DNA of 5,018 nt from an uncultured Porphyromonadaceae bacterium (GTDB taxonomy: Bacteria; Bacteroidota; Bacteroidia; Bacteroidales; Muribaculaceae), in the NCBI GenBank assembly GCA_900555915.1, contig USNC01000134.1, positions 1 through 5,018 of the forward strand, in the 5' to 3' direction. The notes under the pieces were generated by a model. That model searched no databases, had not been told where the DNA came from, and saw only the letters and a list, made by a program, of their open reading frames with translations. Below are positions 1 to 5,018 of the stretch, piece by piece. Position numbers and translations under genes: made by a program. The first letter of the stretch is position 1. The number at the start of each line of letters is the position of its first letter.

Positions 1-13
1 GTATAAGAGACAG
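1..13 (+). other. Tn5/Nextera mosaic-end adapter remnant (artefact)
   Basis: The first 13 bases are identical to the last 13 bases of the 19-base Tn5 mosaic end used in tagmentation libraries (AGATGTGTATAAGAGACAG). The orientation is the one expected when an adapter precedes the insert. The reverse complement of the same element is at the other end of the window. Genomic sequence starts at base 14, so no gene should be read into these bases. Confidence 0.95.
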
Positions 14-14
14 G

Positions 15-335
15 TGTTCGGAAGTCTGCCCTACGGGCGCCATCCGTCCGCTGACGCGCGAGGAAAAGACCTCGGTGCAGGTGGGGCATGCCGTCTGGAT
101 AAGGAAAAACTGCGTGGTGCTCACCGACGATGTGGATTGCGGCAACTGCGCGCGCCATTGTCCGTCGGGGGCCATCATTATGGTGCCCTCGGTGAAAGGA
201 GATGAGAATTCGCGAAAGATTCCGGCGGTGGATACCGAACGTTGCATAGGCTGCGGAGCATGCGAGAATCTATGTCCGGCACGTCCCTTCAGTGCCATAT
301 ATGTGGAGGGGCATGAGATACACAGAAGCATATGA
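15..335 (+). CDS. 4Fe-4S multi-cluster ferredoxin (NapG/NapH-like), 5'-truncated
   Basis: This is the C-terminal 106 residues of an iron-sulfur electron-transfer protein; the rest is cut off by the adapter junction. Cysteines in the visible part (numbered from base 15) are C1 and C5 (CSEVCP, the tail of a CxxCxxCxxxCP motif), C33/C42/C45/C49 (DCGNCARHCP) and C77/C80/C83/C87 (CIGCGACENLCP). This implies two complete cluster-binding groups and one partial one. The closing stretch CPARPFSAIYVEG resembles the end of Bacteroidales 4Fe-4S proteins related to NapG/NapH/MauM, many of which have N-terminal membrane helices; none is visible here, so membrane attachment is inference. The GTG at 75 is an internal valine, not a start, because the frame and a cysteine motif continue upstream of it. 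The stop codon overlaps the next gene's start (ATGA, 332-335), suggesting translational coupling and electron transfer to the aldo/keto reductase. Family is fairly certain, physiological partner is not. Confidence 0.85.
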   Translation, partial: CSEVCPTGAIRPLTREEKTSVQVGHAVWIRKNCVVLTDDVDCGNCARHCPSGAIIMVPSVKGDENSRKIPAVDTERCIGCGACENLCPARPFSAIYVEGHEIHRSI

Positions 336-1720
336 AAGAAGAAATCACACGCCGTGGATTCCTGAAGCGGCTCGGCATTGGAGGTGCGGTGCTGGGACTC
401 GGTCTCGCAGGATGCCGGAAAGCGGCAGGAAATGCCGCTGAGGCCGGCGGAGCGGGTCAGGACCGTGAGGACGGGGAGATGACCTATCGTACGAACCCTA
501 CTTCAGGCGACAAGGTGTCGCTTCTCGGCTACGGCTGCATGCGCTGGCCGATGCTGCCGGTGGCGAAGGAGGGGGAAAAGGAGAAAATAGACCAGGAGGC
601 TGTCAATGAATTGATAGATACGGCTATCGCCAACGGAGTGAACTATTTCGACACCTCCCCGGTATATTGCCAGGGGGAATCGGAGAAGGCCACCGGAACC
701 GCCCTCTCCAGGCATCCACGCGAGTCTTATTTCATCGCCACGAAGATGTCGAACTTCGCGCAGCAGACAAGGTCGGCCGAGGCGTCGAAGGCTATGTACC
801 GCAACTCGCTGAAGCAGTTGCAGACCGACTATATCGACTATATGCTGCTCCATTCCATCGGAGGGTCCGGTATGTGGGAGTTTGAGGAACGCTACATCGA
901 CAACGGCATACTCGACTTCCTGCTCGCCGAGCGCGAGGCCGGGCGCATTCGCAACCTCGGTTTCTCCTACCATGGAGACATCTCGGTGTTTGACCATCTG
1001 CTGGCCAATCACGACAAGTATAAGTGGAACTTCGTGCAGATACAGCTGAACTATCTCGACTGGAAGCACTCGAAGGAACTTAATCCGCGCAACACCAATG
1101 CGGAGTATCTCTACGGCGAACTTGAGAAGCGCGGCATTCCGGCCGTCATCATGGAGCCTCTGCTCGGCGGGCGGCTCGCGAGTGTGCCGCAGCATATCGC
1201 GGCCCATTTCAAGGAGAGGGAGCCGGAAAAGAGCGTCGCTTCCTGGGCATTCAGGTTCGCAGGCACATTTCCCGGCATACTGACAGTATTGAGCGGCATG
1301 ACATATAAGGAGCATCTGCTCGACAATCTTGACACCTTCTCGCCGCTCAAGCCGCTGACGGATGAGGAACTGGAATTCCTGTCCAGAACCGCAGACCTGA
1401 TGGTGGAGTATCCTACGGTGCCATGCACGGCCTGCCAATACTGCATGCCGTGTCCGTATGGAGTGGATATCCCTTCGATATTCAGCCACTACAACAAGTG
1501 CATCAATGAGGACAATGTGCCTGTGTCGGCGCAGGATCCGGAGTTTGCCAAGGCGCGCAGGGCGTATCTCGTCGGTTATGACAGAAGCGTGCCGCGCCTC
1601 CGCCAGGCAAGCCACTGCATAGGGTGCGGCCAGTGTGCGCCGCATTGTCCGCAGCAGATACGCATTCCCGACGAGCTGCACCGCATCGATGCCTATGTGG
1701 AGATGTTGCGCCAGGCGTGA
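332..1720 (+). CDS. Tat-exported lipoprotein aldo/keto reductase with C-terminal 4Fe-4S domain
   Basis: A 462-residue protein. Residues 1-28 hold a twin-arginine signal (TRRGFLK, R7/R8), a hydrophobic stretch and a lipobox ending LAGC with lipidation candidate C28. A Gly/Ala-rich linker covers about 29-49. The aldo/keto reductase barrel spans about 50-345 and has the full catalytic tetrad: D107 and Y112 (YFDTSPVY), K138 (ATKM) and H174 (LLHS). A conserved cofactor-side segment (LTVLSGM, about 317-323) is also present. The tail has two cysteine groups, C365/368/371/374 (CTACQYCMPCPYG) and C429/432/435/439 (CIGCGQCAPHCP), predicting two [4Fe-4S] clusters. This matches the family of predicted oxidoreductases with a ferredoxin tail (COG1453 type); the substrate is unknown. 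The gene overlaps the upstream ferredoxin gene by ATGA, so they are probably co-translated. After C28 come R-K-A-A, with no acidic surface-export signal, so a periplasm-facing lipoprotein is my inference. An internal ATG at 479 (M50) could give a form without the signal. Confidence 0.92.
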   Translation: MKEEITRRGFLKRLGIGGAVLGLGLAGCRKAAGNAAEAGGAGQDREDGEMTYRTNPTSGDKVSLLGYGCMRWPMLPVAKEGEKEKIDQEAVNELIDTAIANGVNYFDTSPVYCQGESEKATGTALSRHPRESYFIATKMSNFAQQTRSAEASKAMYRNSLKQLQTDYIDYMLLHSIGGSGMWEFEERYIDNGILDFLLAEREAGRIRNLGFSYHGDISVFDHLLANHDKYKWNFVQIQLNYLDWKHSKELNPRNTNAEYLYGELEKRGIPAVIMEPLLGGRLASVPQHIAAHFKEREPEKSVASWAFRFAGTFPGILTVLSGMTYKEHLLDNLDTFSPLKPLTDEELEFLSRTADLMVEYPTVPCTACQYCMPCPYGVDIPSIFSHYNKCINEDNVPVSAQDPEFAKARRAYLVGYDRSVPRLRQASHCIGCGQCAPHCPQQIRIPDELHRIDAYVEMLRQA

Positions 1721-1742
1721 CGGCAGCGTCGCGTCGGCCGTC
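1719..1742. terminator. Possible hairpin between convergent genes (weak terminator candidate)
   Basis: Between the two facing stop codons (TGA 1718-1720 on plus, TGA 1747-1745 on minus) lies a 6-base inverted repeat, GACGGC (1719-1724) and GCCGTC (1737-1742), with a 12-base loop. It sits where a bidirectional terminator would be useful, because only 24 bases separate the genes. No T-tract follows on either strand, so it is not a classical intrinsic terminator and could be a chance pairing in GC-rich DNA. Confidence 0.3.
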
Positions 1743-1744
1743 GG

Positions 1745-2332
1745 TCAGCCGAGATAGAGACGGTTGCGCCCGATATATCCGAGCACTTCCGGATTCATCG
1801 CCTCGCGGAGACGCGGGGCGGAGAGGGGAGTGCCGTCGTGGATCAGGGCGCGTATCTCTGTTGAAGATATCCGCATCTGCGGCGCTCCGTATAGAATGCT
1901 TACCCCGCAAGGTGGTTGCGGTATGATCTCTCCGGGACGCGGATATACGATAATACCGAAATTACGGCGTATCAGGTCAGGATTCTTCCACTGTCTGAAA
2001 TTCGCCCAGTTGTCGCCTCCTATAATCAGGCGGAAGGAATCGTCGGGACAGCATTCCTGCAGGCGCGACAGAGTGAGCCAGGAATATGACGGCACGGGCA
2101 GGGTAGTCTCGAATCCGCTTGCCCTGAGGCCCGGAATTCCTTCTATGGCCAGCCTCGCCATGTCGATACGCTGGCTGTCGGAGGCTTCGGCGGCGTTGGC
2201 CTTTAGCGGATTGCGGGGCGACACCATCAGCCAGACCTCGTCGAGCCCCGCGTGGCGGAGGGCATATTCGGCGAGGGCCACGTGGCCTTTATGTATAGGG
2301 TCGAAAGTGCCGCCCAGTATCCCTATCGTCAT
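1745..2332 (-). CDS. nadD: Nicotinate-nucleotide adenylyltransferase NadD
   Basis: The enzyme transfers AMP from ATP to nicotinate mononucleotide, giving nicotinate adenine dinucleotide, the step before NAD synthetase; it is cytosolic and normally essential. The 195-residue length is typical. Nucleotidyltransferase motifs are in order: GGTFDPIHKGH at 7-17 (H14 and H17 of the ATP-binding HxGH signature), PSYSWLTL at 81-88, GGDNWANFRQW at 105-115, and ISSTEIR at 155-161. I chose the ATG at 2332 because the family begins M-x-x-G-I-x-G-G-T-F. The frame stays open 25 codons further upstream, but that stretch (GQKKKQK and before) is the reverse reading of the neighbour's end. The start overlaps the flavin reductase stop (ATGA, 2332-2329), so nadD is the last gene of a minus-strand operon and probably translationally coupled. 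The end faces the aldo/keto reductase gene. Confidence 0.96.
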   Translation of the reverse strand: MTIGILGGTFDPIHKGHVALAEYALRHAGLDEVWLMVSPRNPLKANAAEASDSQRIDMARLAIEGIPGLRASGFETTLPVPSYSWLTLSRLQECCPDDSFRLIIGGDNWANFRQWKNPDLIRRNFGIIVYPRPGEIIPQPPCGVSILYGAPQMRISSTEIRALIHDGTPLSAPRLREAMNPEVLGYIGRNRLYLG

Positions 2333-2901
2333 TTTCTGCTTTTTTTTCTGACCGAAAACCCGAATCCACCGAGAGCCTCGCCTATGCCGGCATACTGCCC
2401 GTGGCAATATACAAGCATACCGGCCTTCTCCAGTTCCAGTTTTCCTGTCTCGTCGTTTATAAACCGCGAGTCAGCCCTCACATTGAGCACCTCTGCCAGA
2501 AACATGTCGTGGCTTCCGAGTCTTGTCACGCTTCTCACGCGGCATTCTATGCTCACCGGAGACTCCTCGATGGAAGGAGACTTCACCATCTCCCCCTCCA
2601 CGGGATGCAGCCCCGTGGCCTGCCACTTGTCGTGGTCTCTGCCCGATCGAACGCCGGCCCAGTCGGTGGCGCGGGCCATCTCCACGGTGGTGAGATTGAT
2701 GGTAAATTCCATGTTCTTCATGATGAGCGGATGTGAATGTCTTTCGGGACGCACCGATATATAACACATAGCGGGGTCGGAACAGACAGTTCCGACCCAC
2801 GCCACTGTGAGCATATTCCATTCTTCCGGAGAGCGGCCGCAAGTCACGATCACAGCCGGAAGAGGATATATCATGGTTCCCGGTCGCCAGGAAACCTTCA
2901 T
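2329..2901 (-). CDS. Flavin reductase family protein (FMN-binding split barrel)
   Basis: A 190-residue predicted cytosolic flavoprotein. The N-terminal part shows the flavin reductase-like split-barrel pattern: PLPAVIVTCG (13-22), then N29, LTVAWVGTVCSDP (31-43) and YISVRPERHSHPLI (47-60), where the backbone normally holds FMN. The end, YCHGQYAGIGEALGGFGFSVRKK (165-187), is the type seen in Bacteroidales members. Relatives include flavin:NAD(P)H reductases and flavoredoxin-like electron carriers, so the reaction cannot be fixed from sequence. No signal peptide or membrane helix is visible. It sits between the mutase and nadD, overlapping each by 4 bases (ATGA at 2901-2898 and 2332-2329), a strong sign of co-translation. 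Oddity: the last codons contain a run of eight A's on the coding strand, and the -1 frame there leads straight into nadD. Confidence 0.9.
   Translation of the reverse strand: MKVSWRPGTMIYPLPAVIVTCGRSPEEWNMLTVAWVGTVCSDPAMCYISVRPERHSHPLIMKNMEFTINLTTVEMARATDWAGVRSGRDHDKWQATGLHPVEGEMVKSPSIEESPVSIECRVRSVTRLGSHDMFLAEVLNVRADSRFINDETGKLELEKAGMLVYCHGQYAGIGEALGGFGFSVRKKSRK
2340..2347 (-). promoter_or_regulatory. A8 run with A_AAA_AAA slippery heptamer at end of flavin reductase gene
   Basis: On the coding strand the flavin reductase reads AGA AAA AAA AGC AGA AAA TGA, with an eight-A run at 2347-2340. The -1 frame is the nadD frame and is open: AAA AAA AAG CAG AAA ATG. A -1 ribosomal slip on the heptamer, or transcriptional slippage adding one A, would join residue 187 through K-Q-K to the NadD methionine, giving a product of about 385 residues. 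The run and frames are seen directly; any actual slippage is inference. A Lys-rich tail alone could explain the run. Confidence 0.3.
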
Positions 2902-4646
2902 ACATTGAGATCTTTAAGCACCTGGTCGATATGTGCGTCGGCCTTCTTCACGATTTCCTCATATTTGTCCTTGTCGGGCATGTCCTCGCGCACTTCCACG
3001 TAGAATTTAATCTTCGGTTCCGTGCCTGAGGGGCGGATCGATACCTTGTCGCCGGCCTCGGTGAAGAACTGGAGCACATTGCTTGTGGTGGGCATGTCCA
3101 TTTTTACGGTCTCGCCGGTCTTGAGGTTGCGGCAGTTGAGGTCGAGATAATCCTTCACGAGCACAACGTCGCTTCCAGCGATCTGCTCCGGCGGGTTCTC
3201 GCGGAAGTTCTTCATCATGGCCACGATTTCCTCAGCGCCGCTCTTTCCGGGACGCACTACGCTTACACCGCGCTCGCGGCTGAAGCCGATCTCGAAATAT
3301 ATCTGCTTGAGAAGTTCGTAGAGGTCCATGCCCTTGTCGGCAGCCCATGCGGCGATCTCGCACATGAGAGGCACTGCGGAGATGGAATCCTTGTCGCGCA
3401 CGAAAGTTTCGGCGAGGAATCCGTAGCTTTCCTCACCGCCGCCGATGTAGCGGCCTGTGCCTTCCTGCTCGCGCATCACGTTGGCGATCCACTTGAAGCC
3501 GGTGAATACGTCATACATCCTTACATTGTTCTTGTCGGCGATTCTCTTCACGGCTTCGGTCGATACGATGGTCTTCACCACATACTCGTTGCCCTTCATG
3601 AGGCCGAGCTCATTGTTGCGGGTCATGAGATAGTAGAGGAATATCATGAGGATCTGGTTGCCGTTGAGCAGCTGGTATTCACCCTTGCTGTCGCGCACCA
3701 CAAGGCCTACACGGTCGGCGTCGGGGTCGGAGGCGAGCACGAGGCTTGCGCCCACCTCGCGTGCCTTGGCGATGCCCATTGCCATTGCCTCGGGATTTTC
3801 CGGGTTGGGCGATACCACAGTGGGGAAGTCGCCCGACTGGATGTCCTGTTCGGGTACGTGCACGATGTTTTCGAATCCCCACATCTTGAGCGAGTCATAC
3901 ATGAGCATGGAGCCGGTGCCGTGGATCGGGGTGTAGACAATCTTCATGTCGGCGTGGCGCTTGTCGCTTTCAGGCGAGAGCGAGAGGCCGTGAATCTCCT
4001 TGAGGTATGGTTCGTCGACGTCTTTGCCGATGATCTGGATGAGTTCTTTGTTGGGAGTGAACTTCACCTGGTCGATAGAGGTGATGGCGTTGACATATTC
4101 GATTGTCTTCACGTCGTGCGGAGCGATCATCTGCGCGCCGTCGCTCCAGTAAGCCTTGTAGCCGTTGTATTCCTTCGGGTTGTGGCTTGCAGTCACCATT
4201 ACGCCGCTCTGGCAGCCAAGGTGGCGGATAGCGTAGCTCACCTCGGGAGTGGGACGGCATGCGTCGAAGAGATACACCTTGATGCCGTTGGCGGAGAAGA
4301 TGTCGGCTGCGAGTTCGGCAAACTTGCGTGAGTTGTTGCGTACGTCGTGACCGATCGCCACCGAGATCTGGGGCAGATCCTTGAAGCAGTCCTTGAGATA
4401 GTTGGCAAGTCCCTGGGTGGCGAATCCCACGGTGTATATGTTCATCCGGTTGCTGCCGGGGCCCATGATGCCGCGGAGGCCGCCGGTGCCGAATTCAAGA
4501 TCCTTATAGAATGCTTCGATAAGTTCGGTCTTGTCGTCAGATTCAAGAAGTGTTTTCACGGCAGCGCGAGTTTCCTCGTCATACTGTGGGCCAAGCCATT
4601 TTTCGGCTTTGGCTACTACGGTCTTCAACAGTTCGTCGTTGTTCAT
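2898..4646 (-). CDS. Phospho-sugar mutase (phosphoglucomutase/phosphomannomutase family)
   Basis: A 582-residue alpha-D-phosphohexomutase that interconverts hexose 1- and 6-phosphates, most likely glucose, linking glycolysis to nucleotide-sugar, glycan and storage-polymer synthesis in the cytosol. All four family signatures are present: the phosphoserine loop TASHNP at 152-157 (S154), the metal-binding loop DPDADR at 307-312 (D307, D309, D311), the sugar-binding loop GGGEESYG at 402-409 and the phosphate-binding loop RPSGTEPKIKF at 538-548. An N-terminal EFGTGGLRG (51-59) is also typical. Length and motifs fit the PgcA/PGM2-type branch (about 580 residues), so glucose or pentose phosphates are more likely than mannose, though specificity is not certain. 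The ATG at 4646 gives the expected family start. No Shine-Dalgarno sequence precedes it, as is normal in Bacteroidota. It is the first gene of the operon; its stop overlaps the flavin reductase start (ATGA, 2901-2898). A promoter candidate lies about 130 bases upstream. Confidence 0.97.
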   Translation of the reverse strand: MNNDELLKTVVAKAEKWLGPQYDEETRAAVKTLLESDDKTELIEAFYKDLEFGTGGLRGIMGPGSNRMNIYTVGFATQGLANYLKDCFKDLPQISVAIGHDVRNNSRKFAELAADIFSANGIKVYLFDACRPTPEVSYAIRHLGCQSGVMVTASHNPKEYNGYKAYWSDGAQMIAPHDVKTIEYVNAITSIDQVKFTPNKELIQIIGKDVDEPYLKEIHGLSLSPESDKRHADMKIVYTPIHGTGSMLMYDSLKMWGFENIVHVPEQDIQSGDFPTVVSPNPENPEAMAMGIAKAREVGASLVLASDPDADRVGLVVRDSKGEYQLLNGNQILMIFLYYLMTRNNELGLMKGNEYVVKTIVSTEAVKRIADKNNVRMYDVFTGFKWIANVMREQEGTGRYIGGGEESYGFLAETFVRDKDSISAVPLMCEIAAWAADKGMDLYELLKQIYFEIGFSRERGVSVVRPGKSGAEEIVAMMKNFRENPPEQIAGSDVVLVKDYLDLNCRNLKTGETVKMDMPTTSNVLQFFTEAGDKVSIRPSGTEPKIKFYVEVREDMPDKDKYEEIVKKADAHIDQVLKDLNV

Positions 4647-4703
4647 TGTAGTGTGGTCTTAGGGTTATATTGGTTAATTCGTTTTTTATTCAAGTTTTCC
4701 GGG

Positions 4704-4751
4704 AGCGGCAGAGCACTTTCGGCCTGCGGCCTGAAAGAATGTCCCGCCGCT
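4704..4751. repeat. GC-rich imperfect inverted repeat in the mutase leader
   Basis: A GC-rich island in AT-rich intergenic DNA. Nested arms are AGCGGC (4704-4709) with GCCGCT (4746-4751), CTTTC (4716-4720) with GAAAG (4733-4737), and GGCC (4721-4724) with GGCC (4728-4731) around a TGC loop; T4732 is bulged and there is an internal loop. It lies downstream of the predicted mutase promoter, so it would be in that mRNA's 5' leader. Alternative pairings exist (CGGGA 4700-4704 with TCCCG 4742-4746; CCCG 4743-4746 with CGGG 4758-4761). No T-tract follows on either strand, so a simple terminator is unlikely. It may be a cis-regulatory RNA or a copy of a dispersed palindromic repeat. Confidence 0.45.
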
Positions 4752-4776
4752 GAGCGTCGGGCACATAATTCAAACG

Positions 4777-4808
4777 CAAATATAGTGAAAATCGGTGATA
4801 ACGGCAAG
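4777..4808 (-). promoter_or_regulatory. Candidate Bacteroidota promoter for the mutase operon
   Basis: On the minus strand TATATTTG (4784-4777) matches the Bacteroidota -7 element TAnnTTTG. Exactly 20 bases upstream is CTTG (4808-4805), three of four matches to the -33 TTTG. A transcript starting around 4770 would have a leader of about 120 bases before the ATG at 4646, containing the GC-rich inverted repeat. The imperfect -33 lowers confidence. Confidence 0.5.
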
Positions 4809-4823
4809 AGTTTTTAAATATTA

Positions 4824-4855
4824 TTTGCCTTTGTGGTGAATATTCGTTAACTTTG
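4824..4855 (+). promoter_or_regulatory. Bacteroidota promoter for yicC
   Basis: TTTG (4824-4827) and TAACTTTG (4848-4855) match the Bacteroidota -33 (TTTG) and -7 (TAnnTTTG) consensus exactly, with a 20-base spacer in the usual range. Transcription would begin around 4861-4863, giving a leader of about 17 bases, A-rich and without a Shine-Dalgarno sequence. It is back to back with the mutase promoter; the two -33 elements are 15 bases apart. Confidence 0.7.
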
Positions 4856-4878
4856 CATATCAAAAAACATCACGATTC

Positions 4879-5008
4879 ATGATATACTCGATGACGGGAT
4901 TCGGCCGCGGCGTAGCGTCGGCTCCCAATAAGAAAATTACCGTAGAGATCAAAAGCTTGAATTCCAAGCAACTCGACCTGAGCATGAGGGTGCCCGGTTA
5001 TTTCAGGG
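4879..5008 (+). CDS. yicC: YicC-family endoribonuclease, N-terminal part (3'-truncated)
   Basis: Only the first 43 codons precede the adapter; the family is usually near 290 residues. The ATG at 4879 starts M-I-Y-SMTGFGR, the characteristic YicC/YloC opening (SMTGFGR at 4-10), followed by ITVEIKSLNSKQLDL (20-34), equivalent to the conserved E-[IM]-[RK]-S-[VL]-N segment. YicC proteins are endoribonucleases; the E. coli member takes part in small-RNA turnover. The gene is read divergently from the mutase operon, from a strong promoter match about 25 bases upstream. In many bacteria yicC is followed by gmk, so gmk may lie beyond the window; that is inference. The C-terminal region is absent here because of library fragmentation, not gene decay. 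Confidence 0.92.
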
Positions 5009-5018
5009 CTGTCTCTTA
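5009..5018 (-). other. Tn5/Nextera mosaic-end adapter remnant (artefact)
   Basis: The last ten bases, CTGTCTCTTA, are identical to the first ten bases of the reverse-complemented Tn5 mosaic end (CTGTCTCTTATACACATCT). This is the read-through expected at the far end of a tagmented fragment and pairs with the copy at bases 1-13. Genomic sequence ends at base 5008 and the yicC frame should not be read past it. Confidence 0.93.

Noticed and set aside
14..205. 63-codon frame starting at a GTG next to the adapter
   Set aside because: Out of frame with the cysteine-motif protein, which is continuous from base 15; it starts directly at the artificial junction.
75..335. GTG at 75 as the true start of the ferredoxin gene
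   Set aside because: The frame stays open upstream to the adapter and encodes CSEVCPTGAI, part of a ferredoxin motif, so the gene is 5'-truncated and the GTG is an internal valine.
503..1681. 392-codon open frame on the minus strand opposite the aldo/keto reductase gene
   Set aside because: Its protein is rich in Arg/His/Leu/Val with no recognisable motif, while the plus strand carries complete catalytic and Fe-S motifs. It is a codon-bias shadow of the real gene.
1503..1910. 135-codon minus-strand frame spanning the convergent junction
   Set aside because: It overlaps two well-supported genes in other frames, is Arg/Ala/Pro-rich and has no family features.
1764..2351. 195-codon plus-strand frame opposite nadD
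   Set aside because: Antisense shadow of nadD; low-complexity Ser/Arg/Ile composition and no domain.
2333..2407. 25-codon N-terminal extension of nadD from the ATG at 2407
   Set aside because: It lies entirely inside the flavin reductase gene, is not NadD-like, and the ATG at 2332 gives the family N-terminus directly before the GGTFDP motif.
3858..4331. 157-codon plus-strand frame opposite the phospho-sugar mutase
   Set aside because: Val/Asp/His-rich antisense reading of a strongly conserved mutase gene; no motif or initiation signal.
4347..4817. 156-codon plus-strand frame running from the mutase into the intergenic region
   Set aside because: Mostly antisense to the mutase N-terminus, then continues through the hairpin and across the mutase promoter; no family resemblance.
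1..5018. Outward-facing mosaic ends as a natural Tn5-type transposon
   Set aside because: No transposase or IS50 sequence is present, the ends are truncated exactly at the window limits, and the interior is chromosomal housekeeping DNA. Library adapter is the simpler explanation.

Overview
This 5,018-base window is a protein-coding bacterial fragment, almost certainly from a member of the Bacteroidota (order Bacteroidales). Three things point there. The two promoters I can see fit the Bacteroidota TTTG / TAnnTTTG pattern rather than TTGACA/TATAAT. Start codons lack Shine-Dalgarno sequences. The proteins resemble Bacteroidales forms of their families. The coding sequence is moderately GC-rich; a gut family such as Muribaculaceae is possible, but that is a guess.

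Both ends are artificial. Bases 1-13 and 5009-5018 match the Tn5/Nextera mosaic end and face outward as sequencing adapters do. The biological insert is therefore 14-5008, and both terminal genes are cut by library fragmentation, not by evolution.

Layout. (A) Plus strand, 15-1720: the C-terminal part of a multi-cluster 4Fe-4S ferredoxin, overlapping by 4 bases (ATGA) an aldo/keto reductase that carries a twin-arginine signal, a lipobox and a C-terminal double 4Fe-4S domain. Together they look like an envelope-associated redox module. (B) Minus strand, 4646 down to 1745: a three-gene operon (phospho-sugar mutase, flavin reductase-like protein, nadD), with both junctions being 4-base ATGA overlaps. 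It runs tail to tail into module A, with only 24 bases between the stop codons. (C) 4647-4878: a 232-base divergent intergenic region with back-to-back Bacteroidota promoters and, in the mutase leader, a GC-rich imperfect inverted repeat. (D) 4879-5008: the first 43 codons of a yicC-family endoribonuclease gene.

Most of the window is ordinary housekeeping. Points worth a second look are the A8 slippery run that could fuse the flavin reductase to NadD by a -1 shift, the GC-rich hairpin with competing pairings in the mutase leader, the Tat/lipoprotein aldo/keto reductase with a possible internal start that would drop the signal, and the adapter ends. I see no CRISPR array, phage, insertion sequence, tRNA or rRNA.
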